This document shows, piece by piece, positions 45,830 to 57,960 of a stretch of 64,000 nt of DNA. Made by a program: the position numbers and the translations under genes. This DNA comes from Eupeodes corollae. Lineage: Eukaryota; Arthropoda; Insecta; Diptera; Syrphidae. Where the stretch lies: the NCBI RefSeq assembly GCF_945859685.1, contig NC_079147.1, positions 254,872,572-254,936,571 of the forward strand. The letters run 5' to 3'. How positions within the stretch are numbered: position 1 is the stretch's first letter; each line of letters opens with the position of its first letter. A model generated the notes under the pieces. It saw only the letters and a list, made by a program, of their open reading frames with translations, was not told the origin of the DNA and searched no databases.

Positions 45830-46730
45830 AACGGTTTTAATTATCAAAGAAACTAACAACAAAAAATGTTATCACCTCAAATATCTTACGAACAAAAGAT
45901 GATTTTATCTCCAAAATATTTTCCTGTAATAAAAAACAACGTTTTTTTTAACAGTTAATAAAAACCTTACATCAAAATTAATAACTTGGTAAAATTTGAT
46001 TTTCTACTCAAACATCTTTTTAAAATTAGGAGATATTGGATTTAAACTAATTTTATCCCTAAACAAATTATTGTTTTCAACATCCAGTAAAATTTTGAGA
46101 AAGATCGAATTGACGATTTTTTTTTACAAGAAAATAAGAACCCTTAAAAAAGCATAACTAAAATGTCTATTCCAAAATTCAAAATATCGGCTTCAAACTT
46201 ATTTCATCTCAGAAAATATTATTTTCATCATTCAGTAAATTTTTTATAAAAATCCAACAGTCTTTTTTTATAAAAAATAAATTCTACAAAACCTAGTACG
46301 CAAATTTAGTAAAAATTAATGTTCGGTTATCGGTATCTCGTGAAAAGAAGAAAATGTTGACTTCAAAGTTTCATTCATCCTATTTGTATTTGTTTGTATA
46401 ATTAATACAAAAATTTAAGAAATGAATCTACAATTACTGGTTTCCGACTTAAAATCTTATTAATAAAAATAGGTTTTGAAACCAAACTATTTCAACATTT
46501 GCAAAATATTTTTGGTAATTTGTAATTTTTTAAGAATAATTCAACTGACAACTTTTTTAACAAAACACGAAAACCTACAAACTTTCAAGCCATACAAATC
46601 GACAGACGGGATGGGATGCTTCACCGAACTCTGTTTTTTCCTCGAATTTTCAATACAAAACCTCAAGACCATTGTGTGCATTTAAACCCTAACCTATTTT
46701 TATAACATTCAATTTGTGTTTAAACATATT
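45830..46730 (+). repeat. Non-coding repeat family, copy with internal units
   Basis: Degenerate internal units carry ACTTGGTAAAA..., ACTCAAACATCTTTT, GATATTGG, ATTTTATC, AATATTGTTTTCA, CAGTAAAATTTTGA and AAAAACC in the same order. The end (~46,580-46,640) carries CAAATCGACAGACGGGAT as in the copies at 5.4 and 51.5 kb. No coding capacity. See the 50.65-kb copy. Confidence 0.7.
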
Positions 46731-48250
46731 TAGGTGTGTGCAAGTTATAAACAAATATATGTATATGAACATATAACTCTAATATTTAATTAGCTTAATA
46801 GGCAGCCCTTCTAGTTCTTCAATTTCATAAAAATTCAATAAAGTAAACAAATGAATAATCATTTTTAAATAAAAAAAAATATATTAAAAATTAAAGTTCA
46901 TAATTTCTTAAATGTAAAATTAAGCTCAAGCCAACTGCAGTTAAATGTATTAAACGAATTTTCTCTAAGTGTAAAAAAGAGGGTGTAAACAAATTTCATC
47001 TACTCTATATGAGAAAGATTTCTGAAAGCACAGAGTGCTGAACTTTCCCATTTAATTTATTCATACATATATTAAAATGTGATGAAAACTTAAGTTCAAT
47101 TAAGTAACTGTGTATAGTTCATTGCTAATTAGATACGTCTTTGAAGTAGGTGAAAAGTGTTTGAACGAAAACTTGACATTTTTGTTTGCCTTTATCTCAA
47201 AGATTTGTTCTTTGTTTTTTATTCACACCATATTGGAAATCTATTTATATCCTTTTGAAGGAGATCTCCGATGGAGTGGAGGTGAAAACAAATCAACACA
47301 ATAACGACTTAGATTGAAATTGAAGAGTCTTCAATAGCGAGATTAACGTCATCAATAAATAATTATTTCATCTCTTGGAGAGATTCAGAAAAATTAATCA
47401 ATATCCGGGCTGTGAGTTCAACTAACTAACAACTTACGATTGTTTTAAGAGTACCAACGTGGTGTTGGGGTAGTATTTTCGTCCAAAGCAAATAACTCTT
47501 TTTATATTTCCGCATAATTCCAAAGCAGTGTCAATAAAATCCAAAAGGATAATGTGTGAAGTGCTGCTCTAAAGTGTGTAAATTAAGGCTCTTTAAAATA
47601 ACTAAGGGCTCCTAGGTTCCCCCTAATAATCAACCTTACGATACAAAATTGCATTCTGTATAAATTTAAGTTTTAATGGCAAGACCATAAAATTAAATTC
47701 ACCTGCACGTGCAGCAAAAAGATTGTTAGTAAATTATTTTAATTCTAGACCCCTCCATTTCCACCATCATAACCAACCTCTTCAAGTCAATTATGAAAAT
47801 ACAATCAACGAACGATTTCTTCCGAGGTGGAAAATGTGTTTTTACCCATCACTGCAAAACTTTCACAGAAAAAATTCACATGGAAATCAAACAACAAGGA
47901 TGAGTTAGTTTTTCTGTGGCATTATCAAAGTAAATATAAGGGTATCCTATATAACGGTTGTAGAATTCTTTTTTAACAACGAGCCAGAGCCCGCCATTTT
48001 CATATACCTACATGTGCCACATCATTATTTGCAATGGAAATGTTCCTTATTTGGTCGTTAAGCTATTTTATACATCTAGATGTGGTTTTCTATACGTATT
48101 CACTATCACATCAGTTACCATGTGTAAATATTCATAGAATATTCACAGATGTCCTTGAAAAGGACGACAAGAAAATTCAATTTGAATGTCTGCTGATTGC
48201 GCATAAAATTAATTTTAACGAAAAATTTACAGAAAAGCACACAAATTGGA
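46731..48250. other. AT-rich spacer, no gene supported
   Basis: No coding region, RNA gene or transposon recognised. Short open frames are low in complexity. Confidence 0.45.
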
Positions 48251-48261
48251 GGTAATTGACG

Positions 48262-48417
48262 ATGACGACGGTGACGGAGTTGACGGAGGCGACGGAAATG
48301 ACAGATGAGGAGGGCATGAACAACGTTAAAGGTAGCAATGTCGAAGACGACGAGACGCGACGATCGAATATACATAGATGCGGTTTGTACGAGGCTTGCG
48401 TGCTCCAAGGAAGTTAA
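48262..48417 (+). other. Small GC-richer ORF, 51 codons, unknown
   Basis: Starts MTTVTELTEATEMTDEEGMN, acidic, ending in a Cys-containing tail. The DNA is a TGACG/GACGG-rich simple-sequence patch, so the acidic protein could be a by-product. It stands out from the AT-rich surroundings. It might be a coding exon, a UTR of an unseen gene or a regulatory patch. No homologue recognised. Confidence 0.2.
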
Positions 48418-48945
48418 TAAAAAAAATTGTACGTTTTCTAGAGGAGTAAAACAAACATTGCTTTCTAAGATAGTTTTGCACTTTGTTATAGGTTAAAGCT
48501 TGAGGGAAGGAGATTTCCGAGGAAGCATATTCTTACAAACTCTAAGGAATATTTACATTATATAGAGCGAAGAATAATGAACCGGAAGGAAGCACTAAAC
48601 TGTGAAACTAAGTAACTAACAAATGCGTGTGAAAGGTATTAATCGATTCGAATATAATCGACAAATGAGTACCTAGAGGTTGTTGAAGTTGTTGTGCACG
48701 CATTGTGCATTTAAATTAGTTTATATCTTTTTTGATATTTGTTTTATGCTATTGGAACTAAATAAATACATTTTATTTATGTATTTAAGGTTATTTAATT
48801 TAATGTTTGAAATTTAAAAGAGAATAATGCTCATGATGTTCCTTTAAGTGTTGTTCGATTAGCTAATGGTTTTATACTTGAAAAGTTTAAATAACATCGA
48901 TTTAGTTATTGACCTCGTAAATAAAATTGGATTTTCAGATATGAA
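48418..48945. other. AT-rich spacer, no feature seen
   Basis: Nothing supported in this stretch. Confidence 0.5.
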
Positions 48946-48949
48946 ACGT

Positions 48950-50590
48950 CTTTTTTTTCATAATAAGCGCACACTCAGGGGAATGAAACTACCCTTATTA
49001 TGTAGACAAATTGTGAGCACTAAGAAAGGGAAAGAGGGGTTGAAGGGAGATGTCGGTGCACATTGGTTTTGAATTCCTGAATATTTCAATGGCTGGGAAA
49101 GACAGAGTGTGACAAGGCATTCCACATTCGCATAGTACGGCTAAAGAAAGAATCTCTGTACTCGACAGTACGACCAAATTTGGGCTAAAGGGTATACCTA
49201 GAAGCGCGACTATTAGGGTTCAAGGGGAGGAATGCAACTGGCTATTTCTCTAGAGGATAGATAGTTTAAATAACGATAAAAAAGGATCAGACAAGAAACC
49301 TTACGACGATGTTCAAGCGAAGTAAATGAGCTTATGATGATATTATCATCTATCAATTTAAATACTCTACGTTCAATACAGTCCAAGAGGCTTAAGTAAA
49401 TTGCAGGTAATGGAGCACCAGTCCAGATATGGGAGTTACACTCAAGCTTTGGACGTATATAACATCCAGATCAGAGTTGAAGAAAATCTTCTTGCATAGC
49501 CTTAGAAAGCCGAGACATCTTGCGGCATTTTTGGCGACATCTCGTATGTGATCGTTAAACAAAAAGTGGTTGTTTACATACCGAGAATATCGAGATGTTC
49601 AGTCTCCTCGATGCAAGTGCCATCTAATAATGGCAAAAGGGGTATATCTCGCTTTAACGATACAAGACAGCATTTCGCTTTCGAAGCATTAAAGCGGTTT
49701 TTTATTCCCCATGCTGTTTAAGTCGGAACTTAATGAGCTTATCATATTTTGTCCACATCCGAAGAAGAGGGATGTGAATCTGAAAACGAATATGAAAAGC
49801 TAAGAGAACAAACAATGTATTGGATAAGAAGTTGCAGACTGGAGATCATTAATGAAAATTAGAAAGAGTGTTGGAGATAGAACAGAGCCCTGGGGCCCAC
49901 CAGTATTTAGTGTATGGACTTCAGGGTTAAATTCATCCAACGATCCGAGAGGTAATTACTAATCCAATTAAGCAGGGATTCATGAAAACCGAAAACGACC
50001 ATTTTCGATAAGAAAGCCTGATGCCAAACCCTATCAAATGCTTTTGAAATATCAAGTGCAATAATCTTACTTTCTCCAAAACGATGGAAAGATTTGCTCC
50101 ACTGTTCGGTGAGATGAACCATGAGATCACGAGTGGACCTATTGCTACGAAAGCCGAATTGTCGATCATTAAGAAGCTTTCGATCTTTGAGATATTTATT
50201 GAGCTGATAATTAATCAGCTTTTCGATGATCTTGGAAAGAAGGTACGTAAGTGCAATCGGTCGTCTTTTTTGGGAATAGGCTGGACAAATTCAGTTGTCC
50301 ATCCATTAGAAACGAGACCTGAGGAGAAGGACAGATGTAAAAGCTTACGCAGTGGTTTTTCCAGCGTTGAAGAACACCATTTCAGAACAATAGCGGGGAT
50401 ACCATCCGGCCCAGCGGATTTATGAATGTTGAGATTTTTAAGAACTCTTGCCACAGTACGAGTGCGAAAAAAAATTGGTCCCATAGAATCATTAACTCGC
50501 TCAAGTACAAGCGGAGTCATAACACCGAACTGCGAGAGATTAGCTTTCTCTAAAGATAATACAAAAACTTCACCTGATAATTAATTATTT
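48950..50590 (-). mobile_element. Jockey-type LINE copy 2, RT and 3' end
   Basis: Longest RT of the family. Minus strand from 50,580: VLKNLNIHKSAGPDGIPAIV, WTTEFVQPIPKKDDR, a YLKDRKLLNDRQFGFR-like block, MVHLTEQWSKSFHRFGESK, IALDISKAFDRVWHQAFLSK, GFHESLLNWISNYLSDR, then (shifted) the motif around GLRALFYLQHSF, thumb and a 3' region shared with 58,300. The FADD box region is damaged. The 3' end near 48,950 shares ATAATAAG..CACACT with copy 4. Confidence 0.85.
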
Positions 50591-50639
50591 GAGTGAATTA
50601 AAGATAGACAAGAATAGCTTAAGTATTTTATCCTGTTTT

Positions 50640-51600
50640 GATTTTGTATGTGAATTTTAATTTTAAACTTCCCATATGAAGTTATTGTAAAAAAAATTGT
50701 CACCTAGGAAATTTTACGATCAAAATATGATTTCATCTCCAAAACAATTTCTCTCAACGGAACATAATGTTTTTGACATCTGATAAAATTTTGAGAAAAA
50801 TCCAATCATAAATAAAAAATAAAAACCTAAAAAAAACATTACTCAAAGTTGGTAAAAACTGAATTTCGACTTAAATATCTTTTCAAAAACTTTAGATATT
50901 GGTTTTAACCTACTTTTATCTTTCAAGAAATATTGTTGTCAATATTCAGTAAGATTTTGAAACAAATCGAATTCACAGTTTTCTTACAAAAAATCAAAAA
51001 CCTAAAAAAAGAATTAACAAAAGTTGGTAAAAATTGATTTTTGACTCAAATATCTTTTCAAACATTTTAAATTATGGCTTTAAACTAATTTTATATTATA
51101 AGAAATATTGTATTCAATACTCAGTAAAATTTTGAGGAAAATCTAATTAATAGTATTTTTTGCAAAAAATAAAAACCTAACAAAAAAACAAACACTAAAA
51201 CTTGGTAATAATGTACTTTTTACTCAAATAGCTTTACACAAATTAAATATATTATCTTCAAACTCTTTTTATTTCACAGAAAATATTGTTTTCGATATTA
51301 AGTAGTTTTTTCATAAAAAAAATAAAATCTACAAAAAATGGTACGCAAAAATTAAAGAAATACTACTGTAATTGGTTAAACATTTTTTCGACTAAAAATC
51401 TATTTAACCAAACTGGATTTTAAAACAAAACAATATCTTTGTATGAAAAATATTGTTGGTAATTTAAAAATTTGTAAGAATAATTGAACTAACAACTTTT
51501 TTAACCCAACACGAAAACCTGCAAACTTTTTAGCAAGACAAATCGACAGACGGGATGGGAAGTTATCAGTGTGGGTCGCATCCCAGCCTCTTTTTTAATT
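50640..51600 (+). repeat. Non-coding repeat family, best copy
   Basis: Starts with the AACTTCCCATATGAAGTTATTG palindrome-like end near 50,665 and ends with CAAATCGACAGACGGGAT, AAGTTATCAGTGTGGG and CCTCTTTTTT near 51,595. Inside, AGTTGGTAAAAA recurs at 50,847 and 51,022 and ACTTGGTAATAA at 51,200, i.e. a unit of 175-178 bp repeated about four times with decay. No coding capacity. Confidence 0.75.
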
Positions 51601-52075
51601 TATTTTGCTGTTCTGAATTTTTGAGATGTAAGATTAAAAAAAAAAAACTTAAGTAGAATTTCAAATTAACTTAAGCAAGAATTATACCTCTGAGAACCGA
51701 ACCCATAAACGAATTTTTTGACAAATGGCAGTAAACAGACAAATTAGCCATTGGCAAGGTACTGTTTGTAAGTTGTCCCTAACTCTCCGATCGAGTTTTA
51801 ACAAATTTGTACCCAAATTGAATTTTAGGGCAGTGGGTAATTTTGAGGTATAAACAAAAGTTCTCGTGCAGGTAACATGAATTGTGCCTATCTGAGTCAA
51901 TATGACCTATGCAACATGACTTATAAACATATCTCTAAAATTTAGATTGCAGAATATTGGATCCGTGTCGGAGTGATACTCAAAAGGGTTAAAAACTCGC
52001 AAAATTTGTTATTTGTGTAATAAAATATTGTTGTTTTTTTTTCGTCTTTGAATACCAAAGAGATTGGATGAGTTC
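51601..52075. other. Spacer, no feature seen
   Basis: No coding or repeat feature supported. Confidence 0.45.
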
Positions 52076-52079
52076 TGCA

Positions 52080-52370
52080 AAGTCCAAATTCCAAAACCAG
52101 AAAATCAAATACCATATATCCATTTTAATTTACAAACATCAGTCTGGTAAAAATGTAAACGAATATTTTAAGTTAGAGAAACATTTCTGAAAACTATTTG
52201 GGAATTATTTAATGAAAAAAAAAGAACATTTTTTAATGTTAAAATGATGAAACAAGAAATTTTGAAAGCAATCATTTAAAAAAAATCCAAGATGCAATAC
52301 CCACCAGTTTAATAAGAGGAACTATACTTTCGCTGTATGAAAATACGGCTTACTAAATGAATAATCGAAA
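52080..52370. repeat. Dispersed repeat, copy A
   Basis: Resembles 54,195-54,510 along its length: CCAAACATCAG-like, ATTTCTCAAAAC-like, GGGAATTATTTAATGAAAAA, TCCAAGATGCAATACCCACC and CTTTCGCTGTATGAAAAT words in the same order. Function and class unknown. Confidence 0.6.
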
Positions 52371-52540
52371 AACTATTTGCTATTTGCTATATTTAGTATT
52401 CAGTATAATGAGGACCTCAACATCCAAATAAAATCAAAATGAGTTTTATTTTCAAACTTCGTTCAGGAAATTAAAAAACAAATAACAATACTTACAAAAA
52501 GAGTGCTAGAATGGCAAAGCCATAAACCTTACTTTTTAAC
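52371..52540. other. Short spacer
   Basis: No feature seen. Confidence 0.5.
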
Positions 52541-52544
52541 TTAT

Positions 52545-53403
52545 AAAAGTGATTTTTTTAGCTTTTATTTTTTTGGCAACACTGGTTTAAACAGCTAACG
52601 CACCTTTCTTGTTTTGTTTCACTGTCAAACATCTTCAGTTTGGTCTAAAATTCAACCATGCATCGTCTTACAAACCAACAACACTTACAAATTATTGAAC
52701 TTTTATATCAAAATGCGTGCTCTGTTAAGAAAATTCATCGGGCGATTCTTCCATTTTATGGTCAGTCAGTGACGAAGCTCATTTTTGGCTCAATGGGTAC
52801 GTAAATTAGCAGAATTGTCTATTTTGGAGTGAATGTCAGCCAGAAGCATTGCAAAAGCTACCAATGCAGTTTGGTGCAGTTCATGGGCTGGTGGCCTTAC
52901 TTCTTCAAAGATATACCGTGAGATGATATCCAACTTTTTTTTGTCCAAAATGCAAGAGCTTAACTTGCATGACATGTGGTTTCAAGAAGACGTTGACACA
53001 TGCCACACAGCACGCGCAACAATGAACTTATTGAGAGGCGAGTTGGGTAAACATTTTACTTCACGTTCGGGTGCGGTCGATAGATCTTGATTATTGTTTG
53101 GGCTATGTTAAAGCTCATGTCTATATAGACAAGCCCGCTTCAATTGACGCATTGGAAGACATTATTGAAGCATTTATTCGTGAGATATTGGCCAAAATGT
53201 TGGAAAGAATATGCCCAAATTGGAATAAGCGGATGGACCATTTGAGACGCAGTCAAGATCAACATTTGCATGAAATAATCTTCAAACATTACATTTAATG
53301 AACAGTACAATCGACGACTCAAATAAAGTTTTCATGCATTTTTCTTAATTTTATGTGTTCTTTTTTTGAAAAACTTTCTATAGCTTTTAAAAAATCACCC
53401 TTT
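52545..53403 (+). mobile_element. DD41D (rosa-like) element, internally deleted
   Basis: Ends AAAGTGATTTTTTTAGC (left) and TTTTAAAAAATCACCCTT (right), the same TIR family as 44,821. The transposase starts MHRLTNQQHLQIIELLYQNA at 52,658. A deletion joins ILPFYGQ directly to SDEAHFWLNG with the first catalytic Asp. The second Asp is present in a mutated block (MWFQEDVDTCHTARATMNLL), and the third is lost with a short deletion after TSRSGAVDRS. The C-terminus YCLGYVKAHVYIDKPASIDA and MDHLRRSQDQHLHEIIFKHY is preserved. Confidence 0.85.
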
Positions 53404-53499
53404 AAGTCAATATGGTGTGTGTTTTTTTATAAAATGCCCGTCTTATTATTATTTTAGGGCAGGAATGGAAGTAGATATTTGTTTAAAGCATAATTCGTT

Positions 53500-54185
53500 A
53501 AATTAATGGAAAGAAAGGGTGAGATAAGAAATTTTACATCGAGTTGGTGTTCAAGCATTGTAAATGGTTCAAAGATGATATCATCACCAATCAATTTTTT
53601 CAATACTGGCCAAAAGATTTAAATAAGTTGCAAGAGCACCAGAGATGATATATAGGTATTATAGGTAACAGCCAGAATAGAGATGGAGACAAACTTCTTG
53701 CATCGTCTTAATAAACCCAATCATCTTGCGGCATTTTTAGCGATATCGCGTATGTGATGCTTTCGCAAGAGGTTTTAAGTCTTTATGATGCAAGTGCCCC
53801 TCATGGATATTTGAAAAGCTGGTAAATTGTGCTTTAACAACAGAAGGCAGCATTGAGTTTTCAACGGATTAGATTCTACGTGATTTTTGTTTCTCCATTT
53901 TACAATTCAAGGTCAAAATTTAATGAGCTTAACAATCATTGCCGTTGAAGATCCTATCTGAAGATCAAGTGGATAAGAAGCTTCAGACCAGAGGCCATTA
54001 ATAAAAATGAAAAAGATTGTCTGTGGCAGAACACAGCCCTGGTATACACCATAATTTTGTTTGGGTTTATATGACTTGAACCCATCTAATACATCTTGAA
54101 TTGAACTGTTCGAGGGGTTTGTCTGAAGCAAAGTACAATAACCTTATTTTTTCCAAAACGATGGAAAGATTTGTTCTAAACATGG
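53500..54185 (-). mobile_element. Jockey-type LINE copy 3, fragment
   Basis: Minus-strand remnants: QDVLDGFKSYKPKQNYGVYQ and QGCVLPQTIFFIFINGL (RT motif B region, ~54,000-54,110), followed by degraded thumb sequence to ~53,520. Shorter and older than copies 2 and 4. Confidence 0.7.
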
Positions 54186-54194
54186 AAGGAGTCT

Positions 54195-54510
54195 AACCCG
54201 GTCAAATCAGAATATCAAGGAATATATTTCCAGTTTAATTTCCAAACATCAGTTAAAAATTATTTAAAATTATGGATGCATTTCTCAAAACAATTTCGAA
54301 ATTATTTTATGAAAAAACGATACCTTTTTTTGTTAAAAATTCTAAAGCAAGAAGTGTTGAACATTACAGTCCTCCTTTGAGAATAGTGAATGAAACATAC
54401 AGCTTAAAGGAATAATGTTTAAAAACTCCAGGATGTAATACTCACACGTTCAATAAAAGCAACTAAACTTTCACTGTTTGAATATTCGACATATATCAGT
54501 TGAATAAGGA
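54195..54510. repeat. Dispersed repeat, copy B
   Basis: Counterpart of 52,080-52,370, in the same orientation, 2.1 kb away. It lies immediately left of a plus-strand LINE fragment. Confidence 0.55.
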
Positions 54511-54530
54511 CCATAAATACCAAGAATGTT

Positions 54531-55135
54531 TTGATAAAAAATTCTTTAATCCTTCACAAATTATCAGAATGTTTTATGACTGACGTCGTGAATAAAAACA
54601 TCAAACTGTTCATAAAGGAGAACTACAAGTTATCAGTTAACAAGTACTGGGATCGCAAGATCCAGGCAGTTAATTCTAGTGACCCTAAAATCAAAAAGAT
54701 ATTCAGGAAAAAGAACGATAATGACCTTCCGTGTCTGAAACTCTTAATAACTGAAGAGAACAGAGACGTACTTAGGACAGAGCTAATAGATTCAGAAGAT
54801 ACCATCTTTGACGATGACTTTTTTAGAATTGAAGATCCCAAGGAAAAAGTGGAGCGGTGGAAGTTGCCTTTCAGCAAGTGATCAACGTGAATGTTAGCAT
54901 TCGCCCCAACCACGACCTGCTAAAAAACAGAGCCCTACTAAATCGCTTTTACCTTTGAAATGACATGACACAATGGCGATCTGAGAACCGCGGTTTCTAG
55001 CGGTTCAATGATGATTCCTTGGCAAATGCCATAATCGCCAAGCAAACGGGACAAAGTCCCTTGTTAGTGACGAACGTTGAGCTTCAACTCATCTTCAATT
55101 CAATAAAAAACAAAAGGTCAGCATGCCCAAAATAT
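54531..55135 (+). mobile_element. LINE fragment: EN-RT linker and RT start
   Basis: The 116-codon open frame (LFIKENYKLSVNKYWDRKIQ, SDPKIKKIFRKKNDNDLPCL, IFDDDFFRIEDPKEKVERW) resembles the linker between endonuclease and RT in Jockey-superfamily LINEs. In shifted frames it is followed by VSIRPNHDLLKNRALLNRF and ELQLIFNSIKNKRSACPKYF, the usual KS(A)GPD entry to RT with damage. The rest of RT is missing. Confidence 0.55.
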
Positions 55136-55269
55136 TTTTTAAATACTGTATTAATATACAGTTTTTTGTCCTTCCAAATTTTGAACGCACCATAGTGTTT
55201 GGGCATATCGTATTTATAATATTGATGTACAGTATTAAAACCTAGAGAATATTTCAACTACGACTCGCA

Positions 55270-55640
55270 TAAATCATGTTAAGAACGAAGAATTACTCTT
55301 GCTAACCGCTCTTTATTTGGGTTTTTTCTCTCGAGCTATCAAAGTCGCGCTATATAAGTCTCTTATCATCCTCGTATTGCTATACGGTTCAGAAGCATGA
55401 AGCACGACAAAAACGGATTAAAGCCAACTTTGTTCATTTCCAGAAAAAAGTTATTCGCATGATCTACGGTCCCGTATGCATGCAAGGTGAGTAATGGAGG
55501 AGAAGATTGAACGACAAGCTGTACGAACTGTACGTACAACGACGTAGACTTAGCGAAAAGAATACAAGTTCAACGACTGAAATGGCTTTATAGTGTAGAA
55601 CGAATGGCAACCATGGCTCCGGCCCCGAAAGCTTTTATTT
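55270..55640 (+). mobile_element. RTE-like LINE relic, third copy
   Basis: Blocks RRITLANRSLFG, LSSYQSRAI-like, YKSLIILVLLYGSEA near 55,350-55,395, then KKVIRMIYGPVCMQ and ERQAVRTVRTTT-like, equivalent to the region just after KRRITLANRCFF in the 7.4-kb copy. Frameshifted and short. Confidence 0.65.
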
Positions 55641-55654
55641 TATATTAATTAATT

Positions 55655-55810
55655 AGATGGTACAACAGTCCGTTGAGAAATAGAGCCTAAATTGAGAAAA
55701 CACTTTTCATGATTATTTGTTCAATCCTGGCTAGAGGCAGTATCCGTGGAAAAAATTTAAGATGGCACTGGCAGGGCTTTAAATCAAGACCTCTTGCATG
55801 AAGTCCAACG
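55655..55810 (-). mobile_element. SINE fragment
   Basis: Matches part of the SINE at 62,205-62,506: GGTACAACAGTCCGTTGAG, GAGGCAGTATCCGTGGAAAA and AGATGGCACTGGCAGGG. The tRNA-like head is mostly lost. Confidence 0.65.
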
Positions 55811-57540
55811 CACGGGAATTTTCTTCATTATGTGAACCGATTATATTTATTGATTAAATAACATAAAAATGGTATGTACCAAATTTAAGCAAATCGGCTT
55901 TAATAGACACTGGCAATTATCGGTACATACATAGATCAAAGAACGATAGGATTAGAAAATTAAATTAAAAGTTTAATTATTGTGTACCAAATTTTAATCA
56001 TTTATTGAAAGAACCAATGTCTTGTCATGATAAAACATTGAAAGTTTTGGGCGCGTGATACAAAAAAAAAACTCTCCATAAAAACGCTTTTTTAATTAAT
56101 TTTCTAAAGAGTTTTTTTTTTTCCAAATATCCAAAACATAAATAGATTAACATTAAACCACATTATTCCAAAATAATGTCAGATTAATTTCCAAAATCTG
56201 AAACACCCAACATGTACCGAACTTTAATAGCTTTATATTCGTTTATACATTTGAAGATACATAAACGTGCTTTGCTTATCCTTATTTGAAAATATAAATC
56301 ACGATTCCCATTTTAAGGTGCATTAATTACACAAAAACTTAATTCAGTCACCCTTTTAAACATCATCATACATAAATACATCCCCATATACATACATATG
56401 TATAAATGTTTGTAAGGATATAAACGAAATTCTGTGGAAAATAGCAATAAACTCAGGAAAACAATGCTCTTAAATCTCGAATCCTTCGTTCGTTCGTACG
56501 TTCATTTCGTTCGTTAGAAAACTGGAACTCTTCTTTTAATCGTTTGTTCTACCGAATAAAAAAAAAGAACAATAAATCCCAATCTAATATGGTTGGGCAT
56601 GAACCACACACAATGGATAAACTGAATGGAAATGGAATCTGAACCGTGGAACAATAAAAAGAAATAAAGGACACCGAATGAGTACATATGGCAACAACGA
56701 CAGGACGAACGATATCTACCATACGGAGACAAAATCCAAAAATGAAATAAAATTGGGTCACTTGTGGTTATCCAACCACGCGGACATTATTAACGGATCC
56801 AAAAAGAGGACAACAACCACTATCGACCTTCATCCGAGAGATAGACCAACCCATCGACCCACCGACCGACTGACCGACCGCTCTATACGCCAAACGCCCA
56901 TAAGAAACTCAATCCTCTTAAAAGGACTCTCGGAAACGGTGGAGTCTTCATGATTAATTTGTTTGCGTTTTCCGAAACGGACGTGGAAAATAATATTTGT
57001 GTGGATTGGATATGTTTGTCCCACAAAAACAGAAATGTCATTCACTCACATGCGACATACATATACCAACACCGTGCATTGCCCGCCAGTGCCCCAAATA
57101 TCGCTAGACACCTTCTTCAAAAGATATTGGGTATTTTTTAAAATGATTGCATTTTGTCTCTGTTTTTCTCTATCGCTCTCCTCTCTGTTTCTTTTAAGAC
57201 TATTTTAGAATTCAATGTGACAAAAAACACCAACTCATCATCGTTTTGGGGATTAAAAATACCACCAAGGTGACGGTGAATTGTGACAGTGGACTATGAC
57301 GCTGACGGTTATAGTGACAGCGACACTCAGTGACGTCTGAATGTCTGTCAATATCGCGCACACACTTTATGGTCCCCTGAGGCAAAAAGAACATTTTAAA
57401 GAAGTCATTTCACTTAGAAAATCAATGTTAACAGTCAATTTTTAGTTTGACACTTTGACATTTTGACAGTTGTATTTATACCTTGACTTTTTGATTTAAA
57501 GTTTTTTTTATTTATTTTCTTTCTTTCTTCAAATAAGAAA
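55811..57540. other. Long spacer with simple-sequence patches
   Basis: No coding gene supported. The stretch 56,480-57,450 is richer in G/C and in simple words: GTTCGTTCGT-type at 56,487-56,516, GACCGACCG-type at 56,848-56,882, and a TGAC-rich patch at 57,271-57,350. Such sequence is typical of fly promoter or enhancer surroundings but proves nothing alone. Confidence 0.35.
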
Positions 57541-57960
57541 GAAACTTAACGGTAGTTTTGGTAGTTTAGTTTTATCGATCACAAACGCACGCTAAATCAA
57601 CGATCAGCTGAAAAAATCGCGAAAGACTAAAATTTCGTAGCTAATTTTCTCGAGATCGAATTTGCAGATTTTGTGTGTTTCAAAAAAAAAAACTCAAAAG
57701 AAGCTTTTTTTGTTGTGTAGCAAAAAAAAAATAATTTGTTTTATTTTTATATATTTTGTATTTATTTATATTTGTATTCATTTGATTCAAGAGATGAAAA
57801 TAATTTTATTTCGAAATAAGTGCCTGCCGATCGTAAAAGTGTCTCGCAGTTCACTAGAGATGTTTTTTTTTATTATTTTTCGCGTGATTTTATTTGTGAG
57901 GCGGGAGTTCAACGGTGGATGTTAAGGATGTTGTTGATTGAATTATTATAAACATATAAA
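57541..57960 (+). promoter_or_regulatory. Possible promoter or first non-coding exon region
   Basis: A segment unlike the surrounding AT-rich repeats: TTTTATCGATCACAAACGC (a DRE-like TATCGAT core) at ~57,571, AACGATCAGCTGAAAAAATC, TCTCGAGATCGAA, then a T-rich leader-like stretch. It could start a transcript on either strand, including a distant first exon of the host gene. No splice donor or start codon can be defended. Confidence 0.2.
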
